Origin: Agromyces atrinae
GTDB lineage: Bacteria; Actinomycetota; Actinomycetes; Actinomycetales; Microbacteriaceae
Assembly: GCF_013407835.1 (NCBI RefSeq)
Contig: NZ_JACCBI010000001.1
Coordinates: 1,054,001 to 1,118,000 of the forward strand
DNA length: 64,000 nucleotides
Direction: 5' to 3'
Part shown: in pieces, positions 58,688-64,000 of the stretch
Layout of the letters: every line of letters starts with the position of its first letter
How positions within the stretch are numbered: the first letter of the stretch is position 1
Notes under the pieces: model-generated
Databases searched by the model: none
What the model saw: only the letters and a program-made list of their open reading frames with translations
What the model was told of the DNA's origin: nothing
Translations under genes and position numbers: made by a program

Positions 58688-60301
58688 ATGGCCGTCGAAG
58701 ATACCGAGTTCACCCAGGTGTTCCGGGGGTATGACAAAGAGGAAGTCGATACGGCGATCCTCGGATTCCGTCGCGAACTGATCGCGGCGAACACGCAGGG
58801 CGCCGAGTCTCAGAAGGAGCTCAAGCGCCTCCACGCACGCATCGACGAACTCACGGCAGAACTCGAAGAGGTCGGCAGCCCGACCTTCGCAGGACTCGGT
58901 ACCAAGCTCGAGAGCACGCTGCGCGTCGCGGAGGAGCAGTCCACCCGACTCATCGCCCAGGCCGACATCGACGCCGAGAAGCTGCGCCGCACGGCCGAGG
59001 CCGACGCCGAGCGTCTGCGCACCGACTCCGACGAGGTCGCCGAGCGCACCGTGCGCGAAGCCCGCGCGAGCGCGGCCCGCACCCTCGAGAACGCTCGGGC
59101 CGAGGTCGACGACATGGTCACTCGTGCTCACGAGAACTCCGACGCCCAGCGTCGCGATGCCGCACGCGATGCCGCCGCCATCCGCGGCGCCGTCGCGAAC
59201 GAAGCAGCCGAGCTCCGCACCACGGCCGCCCGTGAAGCGGCTGCGGCACTGGCCGAGGCCGAGCGCCGCGCCGCCGAGATCGTCACCGAGGCCAACCGCG
59301 AGGCGCACGAGGCCCGCGAGACGGCCGCCGGACTCACCCAGGAGACCGAGCAGACCCGCGCCGAGGTCGCCATCGAACTCGATCGCGCGCGCGCCGAGCT
59401 CGCCGAGGAGATCGAACAGGCGCGCATCGACCGCGACCGCGCGGCCGAACAGCTCCGCCTCGACATCGAGCGGGAACGCGCCGAGGAGCGCGCCTCGCTC
59501 GAGGCTGAGCTCGCTGACGCCCGCACCGCTCTCGCTCACGAGATCGAGCAGACGCGCGCCGACCTCCAGCACGAGGTCGATGCGCGGCGCGCGTCGATCG
59601 CCGACGACGAGGCGCAGGCCGTCGTCGACCGAGAGCGCGCCGCCGAGGTGGCGACCGGTCGACTCGAGCACGAACTCGCCCGTATTCGCGCGAAGCACGA
59701 CGCCGACATCGAACAGTCACGCGCCGATCTCGCCCTCGAGCACGAGCAGGCACGGGCCGACTTCCGGGCCGAGGCCGAGCAGGCCCGCATCGATCTCGAC
59801 AACCAGCTCGCCGCGATGCGCAAGAAGACCATGCACGAGGTCAAGCGCATGCAGCGCGAGATCGACGAGGCGAAGGCCGACCTCGAGGTCGAGATCACGA
59901 CGAAGCGCGACGACGCCGAGCGCGAGCTGCTCGAGGCGCACGAGGCCGCCGTGGCGAGCACGCAGGGATTCCTCGACGACGCGAACGCCGAGCTCGCCGA
60001 GGCCGTGCGGCGCACCAACGACGCCCGCGCCGAGATCGAGCGCCTCGAGACCGAGGTGCGATCCGAGATCCTCGCTTCGCGCGACGCCGCGGAGGCCGAA
60101 GCCACGGCTCGACTCGCCGAGGCGCACGACGCGGCTCGCGAGACGGTACGCGAGGCCGACGAGCGCTCTCGCCGTATCGTCGCCGATGCTGAAGACCGCC
60201 TGTCGCAGATTAGGATCGAACGCGATGCCGTCGCCGGCTACTTCGAGAGCCTGCGCGGAGCGTTGAGCCAGGCCGAGCAGGCAGCCGCAGACACGGAGTG
60301 A
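58688..60301 (+). CDS. DivIVA/FilP-like coiled-coil protein
   Basis: A 537-residue, almost entirely coiled-coil protein. The N-terminus FRGYDKEEVDTAILGFRREL (about 12-31) is DivIVA-like. The rest, from about residue 35 to 520, is an unbroken Ala/Glu/Arg-rich heptad region of the kind seen in FilP and Scy, polar-growth cytoskeletal proteins of Streptomyces. It probably forms filaments that help organise cell poles. ATG has GGAGGA 3 nt upstream. The gene is followed 19 nt later by an AI-2E-family membrane protein in the same orientation, presumably one operon. Confidence 0.8.
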   Translation: MAVEDTEFTQVFRGYDKEEVDTAILGFRRELIAANTQGAESQKELKRLHARIDELTAELEEVGSPTFAGLGTKLESTLRVAEEQSTRLIAQADIDAEKLRRTAEADAERLRTDSDEVAERTVREARASAARTLENARAEVDDMVTRAHENSDAQRRDAARDAAAIRGAVANEAAELRTTAAREAAAALAEAERRAAEIVTEANREAHEARETAAGLTQETEQTRAEVAIELDRARAELAEEIEQARIDRDRAAEQLRLDIERERAEERASLEAELADARTALAHEIEQTRADLQHEVDARRASIADDEAQAVVDRERAAEVATGRLEHELARIRAKHDADIEQSRADLALEHEQARADFRAEAEQARIDLDNQLAAMRKKTMHEVKRMQREIDEAKADLEVEITTKRDDAERELLEAHEAAVASTQGFLDDANAELAEAVRRTNDARAEIERLETEVRSEILASRDAAEAEATARLAEAHDAARETVREADERSRRIVADAEDRLSQIRIERDAVAGYFESLRGALSQAEQAAADTE

Positions 60302-60320
60302 CCGGCCACAGGGGGAATCG

Positions 60321-61385
60321 ATGAAGATCAGCAACGCCTTCCGGGCAGGACTGGTCGGAACGCTGGGTGTCGGGCTCGGCATCCTGATTCTGACGTCGAT
60401 CGCGTCGCTCTCGACGATCCTCCTGTACATCGGTGCTGCGCTCTTTCTCGCACTCGGGCTCGACCCCGCGATCTCGTGGTTCGAGCGCAAGGGTCTGCCG
60501 CGGTGGGCGGCGATCCTCATCGTGCTCGTCGTCGTGCTCGTGCTCTTCGCCGGCGTCATCCTCGCGATCATCCCGATCGTCGCCGATCAGGTGGGCCAGC
60601 TCATCGAGCAGGTGCCGAGCATCATCGCCCGGGTGACGTCTCAGGAGTGGATCGAAGCACTCCAGGACGCCTTCCCCATGCTGCAGGTCGACGAGATCAT
60701 CCAGGGCGTCATCCAGGCCGTCACCGACTTCCTGCAGGACCCGGCCAAGGTGACCGAGCTCGCGGGCGGCGTGCTCGCTGTCGCGGTCGGCATCGGCAGC
60801 GGCGTCTTCGGGGCGATCGTCGTGCTCATCCTCACCCTGTACTTCGCCGCGTCGCTCAACACCATGAAGCGTGCGACGTACCAGCTCGTCCCCGCCTCGA
60901 AGCGCGCTCGCTTCGCCGACATCACCGAGCAGATCACCCAGTCGGTCGGCCGCTACGTCGTCGGCCAGGTCTCGCTCGCCGCCGTCAACGGCATCCTGAG
61001 CTTCATCTTCCTGTCGATCATCCGCGCCCCGTTCCCCGCCGTGCTCGCACTGGTCGCGTTCTCGCTGTCGCTCATCCCGCTCGTCGGAACGCTCACGGGT
61101 TCGGTCATCATCGTGCTCGTCTGCCTGATCCCCGGCCTCGGCTCACCGCTCACAGCGCTCGTCGCCGCCATCTGGTACATCGTCTACATGCAGGTCGAGG
61201 CATACGTGCTGAGCCCGCGCATCATGAACCGCGCCGTGCAAGTGCCGGGAGCGGTCGTCGTCATCGCCGCACTCGCGGGCGGATCACTCCTCAGCGTCCT
61301 CGGCGCGCTCATCGCGATCCCGATCGCCGCATCGATCCTGCTCATCATCAAGCAGGTCGTCATACCGCGTCAGAACGAGCTCTAG
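60321..61385 (+). CDS. AI-2E (PerM/YdiK) family membrane protein
   Basis: A 354-residue protein of the AI-2E transporter family with about eight membrane helices. Pairs near 12-50 and 62-85 come first, then a cytosolic region about 88-155, then helices from 158 to the end. Typical family stretches are present: LGLDPAISWFERKGLPRWAA and SLIPLVGTLTGSVIIV followed by QVEAYVLSPRIMNRAVQVPGAVVV. Members export diverse solutes or act as ion/proton antiporters, and the AI-2 label is historical. It is convergent with a hydrolase gene; both stops share CTAG. Confidence 0.88.
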   Translation: MKISNAFRAGLVGTLGVGLGILILTSIASLSTILLYIGAALFLALGLDPAISWFERKGLPRWAAILIVLVVVLVLFAGVILAIIPIVADQVGQLIEQVPSIIARVTSQEWIEALQDAFPMLQVDEIIQGVIQAVTDFLQDPAKVTELAGGVLAVAVGIGSGVFGAIVVLILTLYFAASLNTMKRATYQLVPASKRARFADITEQITQSVGRYVVGQVSLAAVNGILSFIFLSIIRAPFPAVLALVAFSLSLIPLVGTLTGSVIIVLVCLIPGLGSPLTALVAAIWYIVYMQVEAYVLSPRIMNRAVQVPGAVVVIAALAGGSLLSVLGALIAIPIAASILLIIKQVVIPRQNEL

Positions 61386-62095
61386 CCGTTCCACTCCGTC
61401 GGCAGCGGCGAGGCCGACGGATTCACGACCCTGACGATCTCGTCGAGCACGCGTCGGGTGTGGGTCTCCCCCACCCACAAGTGCTTCGCCTCGTCGACGG
61501 CGACGAGTCGGGCCTCGGGAACGGCCGCGAAGCGCTCCTCGGCCTCGGCGGGGCGCAGGAAGTCGTCGAGCTCCGGCACGAGGGCGATGAGCGGCACACC
61601 GGATCCTGCCCATCGGGTGAGTTCGTCCGGCGTGGTGCGGCGGAGAGGCGGCGACAGCAGGATCGCACCCGCGATGTCGTGATCGAGTCCGTACTTGAGC
61701 GCGAGCTCGGTTCCGAACGACCAACCCACGAGCCACGGCGTCGGCAGGCCGCGCTCCCGCACGAAGGCCACGGCGGCCGCGACATCCGCTCGCTCGGTCA
61801 CTCCGTCGCCGAACGCGCCGTCGCTCGTGCCGCGCGGCGAGGAGGTGCCGCGGGTGTTGAAGCGCAGCACGGCGAGGTCGGCGAGAGCGGGCAGCCGTGC
61901 CGCGGCCTTGCGGAGCACGTGGGAGTCCATGAAACCGCCGTGGGTCGGCAGCGGGTGCAGCGTGAGGAGCGTCGCCACGGGCTCTCGGTCGAGGGGAAGC
62001 GCGAGCTCGCCGACGAGGGTGAGACCGTCATCCGTCACCAGCTCGATGTCTTCGCGTCGCGCGGGGAGTTCGATCCCTGCTCTGATCTCGGTCAT
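61382..62095 (-). CDS. alpha/beta hydrolase
   Basis: A 237-residue serine hydrolase of the dienelactone-hydrolase/CC0125-like type. The nucleophile elbow GWSFGTE is near residue 102, with an Asp in PELDDFLRP and the His in AKHLWVGE. HPLPTHGGFMDSHV near residue 48 is a family feature of small cytosolic hydrolases. A TTG 15 nt upstream is in frame, but GGAGG lies 6 nt before the ATG at 62095, which also overlaps the upstream stop (ATGA). The substrate is unknown. Confidence 0.85.
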   Translation of the reverse strand: MTEIRAGIELPARREDIELVTDDGLTLVGELALPLDREPVATLLTLHPLPTHGGFMDSHVLRKAAARLPALADLAVLRFNTRGTSSPRGTSDGAFGDGVTERADVAAAVAFVRERGLPTPWLVGWSFGTELALKYGLDHDIAGAILLSPPLRRTTPDELTRWAGSGVPLIALVPELDDFLRPAEAEERFAAVPEARLVAVDEAKHLWVGETHTRRVLDEIVRVVNPSASPLPTEWNG

Positions 62096-62391
62096 CCGAT
62101 CCTCCAGCAATGCGTGTGCCAGTGCCGACGAGCGGCGAGGTCTGCCTGATCGCCGAGCACGCCGTCGGCGCGCCAGACGACGAGGTGGGCGATGCCCGGT
62201 GCGATCATGACGCCGCAGCCGGGGCAGGCGTATTCCTTCTGCGCCTGGGGCGCGGAGATGGGCTGCACGTTCCAGTCGACGCCGCGACGGGTCTCGGTGC
62301 GTCGCCAGCCGGCGATGAGCGAGTCGAGGCTGCGCTCCTGCTCGTCTCGGGCGTGCTCCCGGCGACTACGAGGTCGGTTGGAGCGAGGCAT
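62092..62391 (-). CDS. small zinc-motif protein
   Basis: A 99-residue basic protein with an Arg-rich N-terminus (PRSNRPRSRREHARDEQ). A C-terminal metal-binding pattern CPGCGVMI...HLVVW...RRHWHTHCW holds CxxC plus His residues and a final HTHC. No known enzyme motif is present. Basic tail plus zinc knuckle would suit nucleic-acid binding; this is inference only. Translationally coupled to the hydrolase gene (ATGA). Confidence 0.65.
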   Translation of the reverse strand: MPRSNRPRSRREHARDEQERSLDSLIAGWRRTETRRGVDWNVQPISAPQAQKEYACPGCGVMIAPGIAHLVVWRADGVLGDQADLAARRHWHTHCWRIG

Positions 62392-62427
62392 CCACCCAGT
62401 CTATTCACCCGGCGGGTGACGAGCCGC

Positions 62428-63132
62428 TCAGTACCAGCCGCGGTCGACCGACGACGCCCACGCGCCGCAGGGCGTTCCGTAGCGGTCCTGAATGTAGCCG
62501 AGGCCCCACTCGATCTGGGTCGCCGCGTTGGTCTCCCAGTCGGCACCGGCGCTCGCCATCTTCGAGCCGGGAAGCGACTGCGGGATGCCGTACGCCCCGC
62601 TCGATGAGTTGTGCGCGTTGACGCGCCAGCCCGACTCCTTGTTCCAGAGCGAGACGAGGCAGTCGAACTCGCCCGACGGCCAGCCTCGGGCGGCGACGGC
62701 ACCGGCGGCGTAGGCCTGCGCCGATCCCGGGTCGGGCGTGACCGCGGGAGGCGCCCACGCGGCGCTCGGCTCGGGGATGACGGGAAGCGGCTCGGGCTTC
62801 TTCTCGGCGAGGTACGTCTCGCGCGTCGCGGCGAAGGAGTAGTCGCCCTCGACCGTGATCGACTGGCTCGGAACACCGTCGTAGCGCACGCCCGATTCGT
62901 CGAACTCCGGCGCGAGCTGCTCGCCGACGGATGACGCGGTCGCACCCGAGTACGGATCGACGACGTTCACGAGCAAGAAGCTCACCGACGCGAAGAACGC
63001 GACGACGACGGATGCCGCCTGCTTGACCTTCTTCGGCCGGGGCACCGGCGGGACGGGGCGCGACACGGGCTGAATCGGGCGCACCGAGACGGGTGCCGTG
63101 TGCGGCTCGATGTCTCCGGAGTGTCTTCCCAC
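62428..63132 (-). CDS. lysozyme-fold (transglycosylase-like) cell-wall protein
   Basis: A 234-residue membrane-anchored protein with a Pro-rich cytosolic N-terminus (about 1-36) and one hydrophobic segment (about 38-58). A spacer follows, then a C-terminal lysozyme-like domain (about 148-234) with WNKESGWRVNA, the catalytic Glu context of soluble transglycosylases, and AYGIPQSLPGSKM. It probably cleaves peptidoglycan. GTG start at 63132 has no ribosome site; TAGGAT (63142-63147, minus strand) lies 9 nt upstream, so the leader would be at most a few nucleotides. Confidence 0.85.
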   Translation of the reverse strand: MGRHSGDIEPHTAPVSVRPIQPVSRPVPPVPRPKKVKQAASVVVAFFASVSFLLVNVVDPYSGATASSVGEQLAPEFDESGVRYDGVPSQSITVEGDYSFAATRETYLAEKKPEPLPVIPEPSAAWAPPAVTPDPGSAQAYAAGAVAARGWPSGEFDCLVSLWNKESGWRVNAHNSSSGAYGIPQSLPGSKMASAGADWETNAATQIEWGLGYIQDRYGTPCGAWASSVDRGWY

Positions 63133-63141
63133 GATGCTTCG

Positions 63142-63147
63142 ATCCTA
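63142..63147 (-). promoter_or_regulatory. -10 box of lysozyme-fold gene
   Basis: TAGGAT on the minus strand, 9 nt before the GTG at 63132. Confidence 0.45.
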
Positions 63148-63178
63148 TCGGGGCTGCGCCACGGAACGCACGTACGAC

Positions 63179-63727
63179 TCAGCGGACGGCAAGCATGACG
63201 TCGACAACGGCGTCGAGCACGACATCGACCTGCGACTCCTGGTAGCCGCCGCGCTGGGGGCGGAAGACGACGGTCCGGACGTCGTCGGTCTCGATGGGCC
63301 AGCCGTCGCGGAAGTAGCGCAGCAGCTTCTCGGTGAAGCGATCGACGTCGCGCACGCTGTAGCCCTGCGTCAGCTTGTTGACGCGCGAGAACCGCTCGCC
63401 CTCAGGACGGCCCAGACGATTCGTGATGACCTGGGCGGTCTCGCGCGCTTCGGCGAGCCATGCGTCGTTGCCTCGAGCGGCGAAGGCCTCTTCGCGCTCG
63501 CGTGCCGCGAAGGCGTCTTCGAGACGCTCGAGCGCGGCGTCGACGTGCGCTGTCGAATAGCCGCCCTTCTGCATCGAGAAGGCCGTGTGTCGGATGATGT
63601 CGGCGGTCACCGGCTCGGAGCCCTCGGCGCGGTCGTAGGCCGCTCGTGCCTTGACGAGGAACTCCTCGACCTGCTTCACGTTGTAACCGGGCCGCTTCGA
63701 GCGCGCGTGAGGGAAGGTTGTCGTCAC
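63179..63727 (-). CDS. DivIVA-domain protein, internally duplicated
   Basis: A 182-residue protein with four DivIVA-like GYxxxxV[DE] motifs: GYNVKQVEEF (14), GYSTAHVDAAL (56), GYSVRDVDRF (122) and GYQESQVDVVL (160). The spacing shows that the unit 12-70 is repeated at 120-175 (DIIRHTAFSMQKGGY against DVRTVVFRPQRGGY). It lacks the long coiled coil of Wag31. GTG at 63727 is chosen because the family similarity begins with it. It follows cdsA by 20 nt on the same strand, linking it to envelope synthesis. Confidence 0.8.
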   Translation of the reverse strand: MTTTFPHARSKRPGYNVKQVEEFLVKARAAYDRAEGSEPVTADIIRHTAFSMQKGGYSTAHVDAALERLEDAFAAREREEAFAARGNDAWLAEARETAQVITNRLGRPEGERFSRVNKLTQGYSVRDVDRFTEKLLRYFRDGWPIETDDVRTVVFRPQRGGYQESQVDVVLDAVVDVMLAVR

Positions 63728-63747
63728 GGGACTATTCTGCCAATCGC

Positions 63748-64000
63748 TTACGTGAATACGAGGAACGCCGCGTAGGCCACGGCCGCGGACGGGAGGATCG
63801 AGTCGAGTCGGTCGAGGAATCCGCCGTGACCGGGCAGCCACGAGCTCATGTCCTTGATGCCGAGGTCGCGCTTGATGAGCGACTCGGCGAGATCGCCGAG
63901 CGTCGCCGTCAGGAAGATCGCGATGCCGAGCACGAGTCCGTGCCACCACTCCTGCTCGAGGAGGAAGATCGCGAGGAGGACACCCGCGATCATGCACGCG
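63748..64000 (-). CDS. cdsA: phosphatidate cytidylyltransferase, 3' part
   Basis: The last 83 residues or so of CdsA, which makes CDP-diacylglycerol for phospholipid synthesis. The family signature spans GDLAESLIKRDLGIKDMSSW followed by LPGHGGFLDRLDS, with metal-binding Asp residues, and a final membrane helix ends the protein. The gene enters from beyond the right edge of the window, so it is partial only because of the cut. Confidence 0.95.
   Translation of the reverse strand, partial: ACMIAGVLLAIFLLEQEWWHGLVLGIAIFLTATLGDLAESLIKRDLGIKDMSSWLPGHGGFLDRLDSILPSAAVAYAAFLVFT

Overview
The window is a dense, high-GC stretch of bacterial chromosome. Gene content and protein flavour point to an actinobacterium, most likely of the family Microbacteriaceae: group II truncated globin, DivIVA-type polar-growth proteins, a long FilP-like coiled coil, the GlgE pathway, GatCAB, NAD-dependent ligase, GTG starts and many apparently leaderless mRNAs. 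No gene-free stretch exceeds 300 bases; the longest are 20076-20292 and 58495-58687. I see no insertion sequence, integrase, prophage, CRISPR array or rRNA.

Layout. 1-2966 (minus): rpiB, a Nei/Fpg-type DNA glycosylase and a PaiB-like flavoprotein in a row, plus a short DUF2332 protein. 3047-12023 (plus): two paralogous M1 aminopeptidases bracket an ABC-2 exporter and a two-component system. 12046-15213: MscS channel, truncated globin, FAD-dependent dehydrogenase. 15220-20075: unknown protein, two acyl-CoA thioesterases, EttA-like ABC-F factor, small lipoprotein, accessory SSB. 20293-24671: aldo/keto reductase, a small gene behind a LexA-type box, a membrane-anchored unknown, nadE, a CPA2 antiporter. 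24693-27235: tRNA-Arg, oligoribonuclease, tRNA-His, small zincin, and a DD-carboxypeptidase-fold protein lacking catalytic motifs. 27232-31200 (minus): a TPP riboswitch followed by an ECF thiamine-type transporter (S, fused A-A, T), a P-loop kinase and a small protein. 31214-36917 (minus): GerW-like protein, DNA polymerase IV, unknown, gatC-gatA-gatB. 36994-41180 (minus): Tat-exported phosphoesterase, ligA. 41318-43785 (plus): a two-gene operon of a membrane protein and a divergent histidase/PAL-fold protein. 43792-46168 (minus): cysteine desulfurase and mnmA. 46235-55659: glycogen/alpha-glucan block (glgX, ybaK, glgP, glgE, glgB). 55706-58494 (minus): YbbN-like thioredoxin-TPR protein and a large membrane protein. 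58688-61385: FilP-like coiled coil and AI-2E family membrane protein. 61382-64000 (minus): hydrolase, zinc-motif protein, lysozyme-fold protein, duplicated DivIVA-like protein, and the 3' end of cdsA cut by the window edge.

How the parts work together. The glucan block can degrade glycogen (GlgX, GlgP) and build it from maltose-1-phosphate (GlgE) with branching (GlgB). The desulfurase feeds sulfur to MnmA for tRNA thiolation. The TPP riboswitch probably shuts thiamine/precursor uptake when TPP is ample. The ABC-2 exporter with its adjacent sensor kinase and LuxR-type regulator looks like a drug- or envelope-stress module.

The least explained items are the lyase-fold/membrane-protein pair at 41318-43785, the apparently dead DD-carboxypeptidase at 25985, the fused membrane protein with an internal lipobox at 56638-58494, and long perfect palindromes at 5595 and 7447.
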